From an uncultured Fodinibius sp. (GTDB lineage Bacteria > Bacteroidota > Rhodothermia > Balneolales > Balneolaceae), in contig CAJXOG010000004.1 of assembly GCA_913057775.1 (NCBI GenBank), forward strand, positions 62,001 to 126,000: a DNA stretch of 64,000 nt. Direction: 5' to 3'. Shown here piece after piece: positions 25,333 through 36,703 of the stretch. The position numbers and the translations under genes are program-made. The notes beneath the pieces are model-generated. The model searched no databases, was not told the DNA's origin, and saw only the letters and a list, made by a program, of their open reading frames with translations. Position 1 is the first letter of the stretch; every line of letters begins with the position of its first letter.

Positions 25333-28511
<3,179 letters not shown>

Positions 28512-28662
28512 AAATAATTTTCTGAATTATTAGTAGTGGCAAACCGTTTATTCGGCGTATAATCTAAACAAATATAGTGGTTGCCAAAAATTTTTTGCTG
28601 AAAAGAAGATTCTCTGTAAGGATTTGTGCCAACAATAGATCTTACCTATAAAATAGCTGCTG

Positions 28663-29373
28663 ATGAGTAAGTTTCTACATATCGCAAACGGTTTTAAAAG
28701 GGTGGTATTTCCCAATGTTTGTGTTTGTTGTGGTCGCGAACATACAGAGGAACAGCGTCAGATTTGTTCGTTTTGTTTGCGAGATCGTTTTGAGGACGGT
28801 AATCCTGAGAATAAAAAAGTCTCTTCTGATTCGCTTTTGCCGGAAGGGATTGTGGTTCAGCATGCGCTTTGGCAATTTGATAAGGGTGGAGATCTGCAAA
28901 ATTTACTGCATCAGCTGAAGTATGAGCGGCTTACAACAGTGGGATGCGATTTGGGCAGAGCATTGGGGCGACGCGTGCAAAGTCATCCTGGCATTATGGA
29001 TTTATTTAATAATCATGAATCAGTGATAGTGCCGGTACCACTGCACTATTTAAAATATCGATATCGTGGATTTAATCAGGCGTTTAAGTTAGCGCAGGGA
29101 TTTCAGGAGATTTGGGAAGAAGTTCCTATTTGTAAAATTGATGATATTATTCGGATTAAAAACACTCGTTCTCAAACGGGCTTTAGCCTCGAAAAACGTC
29201 TTAAAAACATGTCAAAAGCGTTTAGGGTCAAAAATAAAGGATTGATTAATAATCGATTGTCTGTAATTATTGACGACGTGTTTACAACCGGTGCTACCAC
29301 CTTTGAATTGGCGGACTCATTAAAAAAGGCAGGAGCAGGTCCTGTTATTATCTTAACAGTGGCGCAGGCATAA
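28663..29373 (+). CDS. comF: ComF family amidophosphoribosyltransferase-like protein
   Basis: A 236-residue ComF protein, associated with DNA uptake and recombination in competent bacteria, although its biochemical role is poorly defined. It has an N-terminal zinc-ribbon-like CVCCGR...CSFC (~20-39), a conserved LHQLKYERL segment, PVPLHYLKYRYRGFNQ, KNTRSQTGFSLEKRLKNM and the PRPP-binding loop VIIDDVFTTGATTFE (~202-216). Length is typical. Other late competence genes are not in the window. Confidence 0.88.
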   Translation: MSKFLHIANGFKRVVFPNVCVCCGREHTEEQRQICSFCLRDRFEDGNPENKKVSSDSLLPEGIVVQHALWQFDKGGDLQNLLHQLKYERLTTVGCDLGRALGRRVQSHPGIMDLFNNHESVIVPVPLHYLKYRYRGFNQAFKLAQGFQEIWEEVPICKIDDIIRIKNTRSQTGFSLEKRLKNMSKAFRVKNKGLINNRLSVIIDDVFTTGATTFELADSLKKAGAGPVIILTVAQA

Positions 29374-29425
29374 TTAATCATATTGAAAATTCGTTTTTTG
29401 CAAAAAGAAGGATATTTTTCGGCTT

Positions 29426-30061
29426 ATGAAAAAGCAAAACCCCGGCGCGAAAAATCTATTTCTCGAAACCCAACTTGGCATCGTTACCCGAACCGGAGAT
29501 TGGTTTCATATCACCACTGATCAGATTAAGCAGTTTGTACCGGGCCTGTTGGAAAAACGTCCACTGGATAAGTTAGTTGAAGAAGCTATTGCCTGGGTGC
29601 GAAGTGCCGACAGTCTCTCGCTCACCCTATTGTTGGTATTATTGTTGGTGATTCATCCCATATTTGCCGTAACCATAGCCATTGCATTTCATTTTTTATG
29701 GTACCGGTCTAAAAGTGCATTTGTAACAGTTTATCTCGGCAAGGTGCTCAAATTATTGAATACCGATGGTTATTTACTGATTACATCACTTGTTATAATC
29801 AGTGCATTAGGTATGACCGGACAGTATTTAGCTGCTGGTATTGGGCTCGTATTTTTCTTTTTGATGAAATTGGGTCTTTTAAAACGGTTGTGGGATAAGA
29901 TTGATCAGGGTGTTGATAAAAGGCTGACACTCAATGATCGTGTATTTAAAATGATATTGGTTAAATACGGTATGCATTACAACCTGCAGCCATCCGAAGT
30001 ACAGCAGATGGAAGATAAATTTGTAGAGTTGGCAACAAGTAGAAAAAAGGGGAAGAGCTAA
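29426..30061 (+). CDS. Unrecognised integral membrane protein
   Basis: A 211-residue protein I do not recognise. Residues ~1-55 are soluble (KKQNPGAKNLFLETQLGIVTRTGDWFHIT). About three to four membrane segments follow between residues ~65 and 150 (SLTLLLVLLLVIHPIFAVTIAIAFHFL, YLLITSLVIISAL, YLAAGIGLVFFFLMKLGLL), then a soluble tail of ~60 residues ending in a lysine-rich stretch. It ends one base before the next gene's start, so the two are almost certainly cotranscribed and perhaps translationally coupled. No enzyme motifs are visible. Confidence 0.75.
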   Translation: MKKQNPGAKNLFLETQLGIVTRTGDWFHITTDQIKQFVPGLLEKRPLDKLVEEAIAWVRSADSLSLTLLLVLLLVIHPIFAVTIAIAFHFLWYRSKSAFVTVYLGKVLKLLNTDGYLLITSLVIISALGMTGQYLAAGIGLVFFFLMKLGLLKRLWDKIDQGVDKRLTLNDRVFKMILVKYGMHYNLQPSEVQQMEDKFVELATSRKKGKS

Positions 30062-30062
30062 C

Positions 30063-30710
30063 ATGGGTAGAGCAACAAATATTTATTTGGCCCGTCACGG
30101 AGAAACGGAATACAATCGCTGCAACCAAATTCAGGGGCGCGGTATTGATGCGTCATTGAATGATACAGGTATTCAGCAAGCACAAGCTATAGCTCGTCAT
30201 CTGCAAGATATATCAATTCAACAAGTCTTTAGCAGCAGTTTAAAGCGATCCCGACAAACAGCAGAGACTATAGCTAAACAACAACGGTTGGATATTTTAG
30301 CTTACCGAGATTTGGATGAGATGGATTTTGGTATTTTGGAAGGGAAGCCAATTTCAGAAATTAAATCAGAGTTAAAACATCTTCATGAACGGTGGAAGTC
30401 TGGAGATGTGCATTTTGCTTTTGATCAGGGTGAGAGTCCCAATGCTGTCTTCAAGCGAGCTAATAACAGAGCAAGAATGATACTGGAAGAACATCAGCAA
30501 AAAAATTTAATGTTTGTGCTGCATGGTCGCCTGTTACGCATCTTATTGTCAGAATGGCTTGGTTATGGACTTAGCAAGATGCACGAAATTCCACATAGCA
30601 ATGGGGCTTTATACCATCTGCAGTGGAATGGTTCCGGGTTTAGATCATTATATATTAACAAGACTGATCACTTGACCGAAGCACGTTCTAAAGAAGATGT
30701 TGTATCCTAA
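30063..30710 (+). CDS. Histidine phosphatase family protein (phosphoglycerate-mutase-like)
   Basis: A 215-residue member of the histidine phosphatase superfamily. The phospho-acceptor motif LARHGETEYNR is at residues ~10-20, with the second arginine in SSSLKRSRQTAE (~58-69), the acidic EMDFGILEGKP segment and the second catalytic histidine in VLHGRLLRILL. Members dephosphorylate small molecules such as alpha-ribazole phosphate or sugar phosphates. With a PduO-type gene elsewhere in the window, a cobamide role is possible but unproven. It follows the membrane protein gene immediately. Confidence 0.85.
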   Translation: MGRATNIYLARHGETEYNRCNQIQGRGIDASLNDTGIQQAQAIARHLQDISIQQVFSSSLKRSRQTAETIAKQQRLDILAYRDLDEMDFGILEGKPISEIKSELKHLHERWKSGDVHFAFDQGESPNAVFKRANNRARMILEEHQQKNLMFVLHGRLLRILLSEWLGYGLSKMHEIPHSNGALYHLQWNGSGFRSLYINKTDHLTEARSKEDVVS

Positions 30711-30746
30711 CTACTGGTAGAAATAGATTAATTTGCACAAAGTTTT

Positions 30747-31436
30747 ATGAGTGAGAAAGTTCGAAAAATGTTTGCGGATATCGCCGATGATTATGATCGG
30801 GTGAATACTATCCTGTCATTTGGCATCCATCATATATGGAGAGATCATACAGTGTCTTTAAGCGGAGCTAAGGCTGGCGATCGTGTGCTGGACTGTGCTA
30901 CGGGAACTGGTGATCTGGCATTAGAGTTTAAGGAAGCTGTTGGTGATGAGGGTTATGTGTTGGGCACCGATTTTTGCGCCGAGATGATAGAACATGCTCC
31001 TGCTAAGGCGAAAGAAAATAACTTGGTCGTTGATTTTGAAGTGGCCGATGCGATGGACTTGCCTTATGAGGATAATATTTTTGATATTTCAAGTATCGCT
31101 TTTGGAATTCGTAATGTTGACGATCCTGTACAAGCTCTTAAGGAAATGGCCCGTGTGGTAGTACCAGGCGGAAAAGTTCTGGTCTTAGAATTTGGACAAC
31201 CTAAAGGATTGCTTAAATATCCGTATGAGTTATATAGCCAATATATTATGCCTACATTGGGAGGGTGGATAAGTGGCAATAGAGAAGCCTATACTTATCT
31301 GCCAAGAACAAGTGCGGAATTTCCCGCCGGGAATGACTTTATAGCATTGATGGAAGAAACAGGGTCATTTTCTTCACAATTTTTTGAAAAACTAACTGGC
31401 GGTATCGCTTACGTTTATGTGGGTACCGTAGGTTAA
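30747..31436 (+). CDS. ubiE: Demethylmenaquinone methyltransferase (UbiE/MenG)
   Basis: A 229-residue class I SAM methyltransferase. It has the family-specific MFADIADDYDRVNTILSFGIHHIWR start, SAM motif VLDCATGTGDLALEF (~47-61), AFGIRNVDDP and VLEFGQPKG, and YTYLPRTSAEFPAGNDF. The enzyme performs the last methylation of menaquinone synthesis; no ubiquinone genes are seen and the SDH type is menaquinone-compatible. It follows the histidine phosphatase gene by 36 bases. Confidence 0.92.
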   Translation: MSEKVRKMFADIADDYDRVNTILSFGIHHIWRDHTVSLSGAKAGDRVLDCATGTGDLALEFKEAVGDEGYVLGTDFCAEMIEHAPAKAKENNLVVDFEVADAMDLPYEDNIFDISSIAFGIRNVDDPVQALKEMARVVVPGGKVLVLEFGQPKGLLKYPYELYSQYIMPTLGGWISGNREAYTYLPRTSAEFPAGNDFIALMEETGSFSSQFFEKLTGGIAYVYVGTVG

Positions 31437-31477
31437 ATCATTTATATTATTATACATTTTAAAAATATTACGAGACT

Positions 31478-31921
31478 ATGGATCAGCTAACAATTGATGA
31501 AATTAAAAAGCTAATTCCACACCGGTATCCATTTTTGTTGGTTGACCGTGTGTTAGAGGTTGAAGAGGGACGCATTCTATCAATAAAAAATGTTACAGCC
31601 AACGAGGACTTTTTTAACGGTCATTTCCCCAATCGTCCCATTATGCCCGGTGTACTTCAAGTTGAAGCGATTGCCCAAAGTGGCTGTTTGATGTTGATGC
31701 ATTCTCATATCGATAACCCGGAAGATTATATTCCTGTATTTACGGGAATCAACAGAGCGAAATTTCGTAAATCGGTAGTGCCCGGTGATCAGCTTAAGAT
31801 GGAAGTAAAGCTGGTTCAGGAAAAGCGTAACTTTTATAACATGACAGCGGAAGCCCGTGTTGGTGATAAAATTGTCTGTGAATTGGATGCCACTGCGGCT
31901 ATAGTTCCAAGCGAGGAATAA
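31478..31921 (+). CDS. fabZ: 3-hydroxyacyl-ACP dehydratase FabZ
   Basis: A 147-residue hot-dog-fold dehydratase of type II fatty acid synthesis. The N-terminal IPHRYPFLLVDRVLEVE segment and the catalytic GHFPNRPIMPGVLQVEAIAQ motif (catalytic histidine in GHF, ~49) are intact. Length is typical of stand-alone FabZ, not the LpxC-FabZ fusion found in many Bacteroidetes. Its stop codon is directly followed by the panB start codon, so the two genes are an operon. Confidence 0.94.
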   Translation: MDQLTIDEIKKLIPHRYPFLLVDRVLEVEEGRILSIKNVTANEDFFNGHFPNRPIMPGVLQVEAIAQSGCLMLMHSHIDNPEDYIPVFTGINRAKFRKSVVPGDQLKMEVKLVQEKRNFYNMTAEARVGDKIVCELDATAAIVPSEE

Positions 31922-32749
31922 ATGAGTACGCAACAATCTTCAGATCGTCCCAAAAAAGTTACTACTCAGACTGTCGTAGAGATGAAGCAGCAATCTGAGA
32001 AGATTAGCATGTTAACCGCCTACGATTATACGATGGCTCGTATTGTTGATCAGGCGGGAATTGAAGTAATATTGGTTGGCGATTCGGCCAGCAATGTGAT
32101 GGCCGGCCATGATACCACCGTGCCTATGACGATGGAGCATATGATTTATCATGCTTCCTGCGTCGTTCGTGGTGTGGAAACGGCACTGGTGATTGCAGAT
32201 TTGCCGTTTATGAGTTATCAGGTAACAGCTGAAGAGGCTTTGGAAAATGCCGGACGCATGATGAAAGAGGCGGGAGTGCACGGAGTAAAGTTGGAAGGAG
32301 GAAAACCCGTTGTAAAAACAATTGCTAAAATTGTGGAAGCAGGAATCCCCGTCATGGGACATTTGGGGCTAACTCCACAAAGTATTTACAAGTTTGGCAC
32401 ATACAAAGTGAGGGCCACCGAAAAGACTGAAGCTGAACAACTGATTGAAGATGCCAAAAAATTAGAAGAAGCAGGGTGTTTCTCCATTGTTTTAGAAAAA
32501 ATTCCGGCTGAACTTGCAGAAAAGGTGACAGAAACAATATCTATCCCGACCATTGGTATTGGCGCCGGACCCAAATGTGATGGACAGGTTTTGGTTACCC
32601 ATGATATGCTTGGGCTTAATAAGGAATTTAAACCGCGGTTTCTTCGCCGATATGATGACATGCATTCATCGATGACGAATGCGGTTCAACAGTATATTAC
32701 GGATATAAAATCCGGAGACTTTCCCAACGAAAATGAACAATACGATTAA
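31922..32749 (+). CDS. panB: 3-methyl-2-oxobutanoate hydroxymethyltransferase
   Basis: A 275-residue PanB, the first committed enzyme of pantothenate synthesis (ketopantoate from alpha-ketoisovalerate and methylene-tetrahydrofolate). Signatures are [41 protein letters not shown] (metal-binding D and substrate loop), [16 protein letters not shown] and [15 protein letters not shown]. It begins on the base after the fabZ stop. panC and panD are not in the window. Confidence 0.95.
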   Translation: MSTQQSSDRPKKVTTQTVVEMKQQSEKISMLTAYDYTMARIVDQAGIEVILVGDSASNVMAGHDTTVPMTMEHMIYHASCVVRGVETALVIADLPFMSYQVTAEEALENAGRMMKEAGVHGVKLEGGKPVVKTIAKIVEAGIPVMGHLGLTPQSIYKFGTYKVRATEKTEAEQLIEDAKKLEEAGCFSIVLEKIPAELAEKVTETISIPTIGIGAGPKCDGQVLVTHDMLGLNKEFKPRFLRRYDDMHSSMTNAVQQYITDIKSGDFPNENEQYD

Positions 32750-32755
32750 CTGATT

Positions 32756-33529
32756 ATGCCTATGAGTACATCTGACAATAATCCGGTAATTTTAGTTTGT
32801 AATGATGATGGTATTTTTTCTCCGGGTATACGAGCGCTTGCCCAGGTTGCCGATGAATTTGGCGATGTGGAGATTATTGCTCCGGATCGTCAGCAAAGCG
32901 CAGTGGGGCACGCCGTTACGGTAAACACACCGCTTCGGTCACGATCTTTTCAAATCGATGGACGTTTTAATGGGCAAGCGGTAACGGGTACTCCCGCGGA
33001 TTCTGTGAAATTAGCTCATGATCAGCTGATGAAACGCAAGCCGGATCTGGTTGTCAGTGGGATCAATCACGGAAGCAATGCAGGGATTAATATTTTGTAT
33101 TCGGGAACAGTAAGTGCCGCTACAGAAGGAACCATTTTGGGATACCCTTCAATTGCTGTGAGCTGTACCGACTATGATGAAGATGCTGATTTAACCGGTG
33201 CTAAAGATGCAGCGCGTAAGGTTATTGGATATGTACTCAGCGAGGGACTTCCCAAGGGAATTACAATGAATCTAAATGTACCTGCGGGACCGCTTAAAGG
33301 TATAAAGTGGTCCCGTCAGGCAAACAGTCGTTATGTGGAAGAGTTTGAAGGCCGCGTTGATCCCAACAACAGGTCGTATTACTGGATGACCGGTAAGCTT
33401 AAGTTGCTTGATGAAGGGGATGATCTGGATGTCAATGTTTTGGAAAAAGGCTATGCCTCATTAACACCTATCCAATATGACATGACGGCTTATACACTGC
33501 TCAAACAAAAAGAGGATATTGAACTGTAA
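32756..33529 (+). CDS. surE: 5'/3'-nucleotidase SurE
   Basis: A 257-residue SurE metal-dependent phosphatase acting on nucleoside monophosphates, induced in stationary phase in other bacteria. The metal-binding VCNDDGIFSPGIRAL (~16-30), APDRQQSAVGHAVT, VSGINHGSNAGINILYSGTVSAATEG and MNLNVP segments are all present. The start could also be the second ATG six bases in. It is six bases after panB, so it completes the fabZ-panB-surE unit, and it converges on the lipase gene two bases away. Confidence 0.94.
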   Translation: MPMSTSDNNPVILVCNDDGIFSPGIRALAQVADEFGDVEIIAPDRQQSAVGHAVTVNTPLRSRSFQIDGRFNGQAVTGTPADSVKLAHDQLMKRKPDLVVSGINHGSNAGINILYSGTVSAATEGTILGYPSIAVSCTDYDEDADLTGAKDAARKVIGYVLSEGLPKGITMNLNVPAGPLKGIKWSRQANSRYVEEFEGRVDPNNRSYYWMTGKLKLLDEGDDLDVNVLEKGYASLTPIQYDMTAYTLLKQKEDIEL

Positions 33530-33531
33530 GG

Positions 33532-34392
33532 TTAATGTCCTTTAGTTTCGAGCATTTTAACCACATCTAACCAAAAAGAGTTGTACAGAGCTTCGCGATC
33601 ATCTTTAACGCGCAAGTTCATTTGCTCAAGGTGAGATAGGCTGGAAGTTTTAATATGTTCGCCCCATTTCGCACTTTCTACTGATACCATTCCATCATTA
33701 GGGCCTTCAAGGTCATAGATATGCTTGTTTTGATATCGTGCAATTACACGAATGGGCTCACTGGTGCCTTTACCTACGGCCGAGGTATAGGAGTAATATG
33801 GAATGCCATCAACATTTGGTGTAGCGGGATTAAAAACCTCTGTAATATATTTACGCGTCAATTGTGCAGCAGATGCGACTGAATCACTTTTCGTATGCGG
33901 ATAAATCCGGTCACCCATCCAATCGAGAAAATCAGCCAGTTTATCACGGATCGCGTCAGGGGTTTTAAGGGTAAGCTCAGCCAGACTTGTTCCACGATGT
34001 GGAGTGCTCACCGTAGTAAACGAAGCCACATGTTGAGCTATATCCATGTTGGAAAGTGCGTAGCGCATATCGAGCCCGCCCATGCTGTGAGCTACGATAT
34101 TAACTTTACCGCTGGGAATATTATTTGCGAGCTCATTAATGAGCTTAACCCACCCCTTGGCTCGTGTTTCAATTTTTGCATACGGTACGATGTTTGGTGC
34201 AAATGCGAGCACATTATGTGATCGAAGCAACAAGGCTACATCATAAAGGGGCGAAGGTTTTACAAGTGATGCAATTGCCCCATAACCGTGGCAGAGTAGA
34301 ACCGGATGTTTGAGGTGCACAATTTCCGGTTCGGGAAACTGGTTGAGCTCAAAGCGTTTGAGCCATCTATCAGTATTAAGACGGTCAATCAT
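33532..34392 (-). CDS. Alpha/beta hydrolase, lipase-like
   Basis: A 286-residue alpha/beta-hydrolase resembling bacterial triacylglycerol lipases/esterases. The oxyanion-hole region is LLCHGYGAIA (~31-40), and the nucleophile elbow is VAHSMGGLDMRYAL (serine near residue 102), followed by TVSTPHRGTSLAEL, typical of family I lipases. The acid is probably in the EGPNDGMVSVESAKWG segment, with the histidine soon after in SLSHLEQMNL. No signal peptide is visible, so it may be intracellular. It starts one base after the stop of the upstream deacetylase-like gene (TAA C ATG). Confidence 0.82.
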   Translation of the reverse strand: MIDRLNTDRWLKRFELNQFPEPEIVHLKHPVLLCHGYGAIASLVKPSPLYDVALLLRSHNVLAFAPNIVPYAKIETRAKGWVKLINELANNIPSGKVNIVAHSMGGLDMRYALSNMDIAQHVASFTTVSTPHRGTSLAELTLKTPDAIRDKLADFLDWMGDRIYPHTKSDSVASAAQLTRKYITEVFNPATPNVDGIPYYSYTSAVGKGTSEPIRVIARYQNKHIYDLEGPNDGMVSVESAKWGEHIKTSSLSHLEQMNLRVKDDREALYNSFWLDVVKMLETKGH

Positions 34393-34393
34393 G

Positions 34394-35350
34394 TTATAAA
34401 TTTATTCTTGGTGGCGGGATGATTCGAGCACCTGCTTTTTTAAGGTCAGGCAATTTTTCTATCAGCCATTCAACAGTAGTTTCCGTTCCGGTAATTAACG
34501 CTAAAAAAGTCCGTGTATTGGATTGTAATAATGTAAGATCTTCGAGGAAAACTTTTTTGCCTAACTGTTCATGCAGTATCTGAGCGTTTGAAGCATCGAC
34601 AAACGTAAGCCTGTTAAATTTCTCAATTAACGGGGAAGCTTTGTTCTGAGTAATTAAAACCTTGGAATTCGGAGAGATATCCTGTAATCGGTCAAGTCTG
34701 GCACGTGCTGCTTTTGGATTTGTTTTGATCAGATCATTTCCATTCTTGTTTTGAAACCAAAATATTAGAGACGGATATTGTCCATTGAGTTCTTTCTTAA
34801 GGGCTTGTACCTGCATCGGCTGTTCAATTTTTAGCACAAGGGGAATGGGTTCGGCAAGAGCGTTCAGTTGTGATATAAGTTGTGATTTTGGTATCTCATC
34901 AAAACTTAACAGAAGGCTGATATCATTTTGTTGCAGCGAAAGTTCGGGATCGGTCTGTAGTGAAATCGTTCGAATTACGGTCTCGCGGTATAATAGTTGA
35001 ATATCAACATTTTTCTGGGGAAAGGTGACCTGTGCCGGAGTTTGCATCCCAAATGGATAGAGTGCATCATTGATTTCGGCATGGAACTGGGTTTTGGAGA
35101 AACGGTAGGGAAGCCCCACAAAATATGTTTTGCGCGAAAAATTTGAATCTACACGGGTAGTGGAAACAGATATCTGATCTTCTGAGATATTAAAGCTTGA
35201 AAATTGTTGCTGAATGAGTGAATCAGCTTCAGTCAGTGATGAAAGTCGTTTTGTGTTTTTATCAGAGGTGGAAAAGAGTATGAATCCGCTTATAAAACAC
35301 GATACTAACAACAGAATAGCTATTAGCTGTTTTTTCTTTTGTTCCTTCAA
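34394..35350 (-). CDS. Divergent polysaccharide deacetylase-like protein, probably inactive
   Basis: A 318-residue protein with one N-terminal membrane anchor (~10-27). The last ~120 residues follow the pattern of the divergent polysaccharide deacetylase family (YibQ type): FVDASNAQILHEQLGKKVFLED matches the family's FLDS...RDVFLDN, and GTETTVEWLIEKLPDLKKAGARIIPP matches the final G-H-P...T...LP.L...G. segment. The expected histidine and aspartate positions are replaced (GHP reads GTE), so catalytic activity is doubtful. The N-terminal half is unrecognised. It forms a unit with the lipase gene. Confidence 0.5.
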   Translation of the reverse strand: MKEQKKKQLIAILLLVSCFISGFILFSTSDKNTKRLSSLTEADSLIQQQFSSFNISEDQISVSTTRVDSNFSRKTYFVGLPYRFSKTQFHAEINDALYPFGMQTPAQVTFPQKNVDIQLLYRETVIRTISLQTDPELSLQQNDISLLLSFDEIPKSQLISQLNALAEPIPLVLKIEQPMQVQALKKELNGQYPSLIFWFQNKNGNDLIKTNPKAARARLDRLQDISPNSKVLITQNKASPLIEKFNRLTFVDASNAQILHEQLGKKVFLEDLTLLQSNTRTFLALITGTETTVEWLIEKLPDLKKAGARIIPPPRINL

Positions 35351-35481
35351 GCCAGTTGTCGATATTAAGTTGGCATTTTGCCGTCTAATAATAGGTGTTA
35401 TTCCGTTGGAAATCTATGAATAATTTCCTGATTTAGACGAATCGTAAGATTAGATTTTTAAACGTAGCGACCTTCCTGAAA

Positions 35482-36624
35482 ATGGCTTATAGCTTTGAAT
35501 TGGTAAGTACATCCCAGCAAATTGATGCATTCCATCAGTTACCATTTCGAATTTATAAAAATTATCCCCATTGGGCGCCCCCGTTCCGTTCTGAAATAGA
35601 GAGTATTTTCGATCATAATGAAAATGTATTTTTTGAGAAAGGGGAGTGTGAGCGATTTCTTGTAAAAGAGGGCAAGGAAGTTGTAGGACGTTTTGCAGTG
35701 ATGAATACGCCGGAGCGTGATAGAGTGCTCGATCCTACAATGGGAGGGATGGGATTTATAGAAATGCAGGACGATCCGAAAATTGCAGAGGAAATAATAA
35801 ATTTTGCTGTCGATTGGCACCAGGAGCGCGGATATAATGCCATGCGTGGCCCCATAAATTTTGGCGAAAATGACATCTATTGGGGATTGCTGGTGGAAAA
35901 TTATGAAGAGCCTCCTATTTATGGGATGTTTTATCATCCACCGTATTACAAAAAATTTCTGGAACAGACCGGTGCGGAAAAACTCGATGATCACTGGAGC
36001 TATAAGCGTAGCTTTGATCAGCCCATACCGGATCGTATGAAACGAATAACAAACCGTATTGAAGCCAGATCAGATGTAACCTTGCGATCTTTAGATAAGA
36101 AAAACATCTATCGCGATGCGGAATATATCCGTCAAATTTATAATGAAGCCTGGAGCCAGCAGGATATTACAGAGCGCGAAACGGAATTTACCGAGCTCAC
36201 CCAGGATACAATTGAGGCAATGATTAAGAAATTGAAGCCGGTCTTAATTCCTGAGAGTGTGCTTATTGCTTTTGTGAATGGTGAGCCGGCCTCGTTTGTA
36301 GTTTGTGTGCCAGACCTTAACGAATTATCAAAAGAAACAGGCGGTAAATTGCGCTGGTGGCACTATCCTAAACTGTTGTGGTTTAAACGACGGGCACGAC
36401 ATTTGAGAACACTTGTTTACGGCACACGCCCACAATATCGCAAGATAGGGTTAGAGGCACTCACATTTACCCGGGGTATTCAGTTTACTAAAAAAGCAGC
36501 ACCCACCCTCCAATATTTGGAAGGAGCTTGGGTAAGCGAGAGCAATTGGTTGATGCAGCGTAGCTTGGAGGCATTGGGATGTTTTCATCATAAAACACAT
36601 CGAACCTATAAGTGGGAGTTTTAA
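35482..36624 (+). CDS. GNAT-like protein of the YghO type
   Basis: A 380-residue protein resembling the YghO group of putative acyl-CoA N-acyltransferases. The start FELVSTSQQIDAFHQLPFRIYKNYPHWAPPFRSE and the middle segment MRGPINFGENDIYWGLLVENYEEPPIYGMFYHPPYY are typical of this group, and a GNAT-like C-terminal half contains LVYGTRPQYRKIGLEALTFTRGI and EGAWVSESN. The acceptor is not known for the family. It appears to be transcribed alone, divergent from the deacetylase-like gene. Confidence 0.7.
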   Translation: MAYSFELVSTSQQIDAFHQLPFRIYKNYPHWAPPFRSEIESIFDHNENVFFEKGECERFLVKEGKEVVGRFAVMNTPERDRVLDPTMGGMGFIEMQDDPKIAEEIINFAVDWHQERGYNAMRGPINFGENDIYWGLLVENYEEPPIYGMFYHPPYYKKFLEQTGAEKLDDHWSYKRSFDQPIPDRMKRITNRIEARSDVTLRSLDKKNIYRDAEYIRQIYNEAWSQQDITERETEFTELTQDTIEAMIKKLKPVLIPESVLIAFVNGEPASFVVCVPDLNELSKETGGKLRWWHYPKLLWFKRRARHLRTLVYGTRPQYRKIGLEALTFTRGIQFTKKAAPTLQYLEGAWVSESNWLMQRSLEALGCFHHKTHRTYKWEF

Positions 36625-36703
36625 TTTAAATTCACAAAACTTGAATTAGATAGATTGATCAGTTACTCTTAGCATAAAATAAAAGGACAAGTAAATATCA
36701 TCT

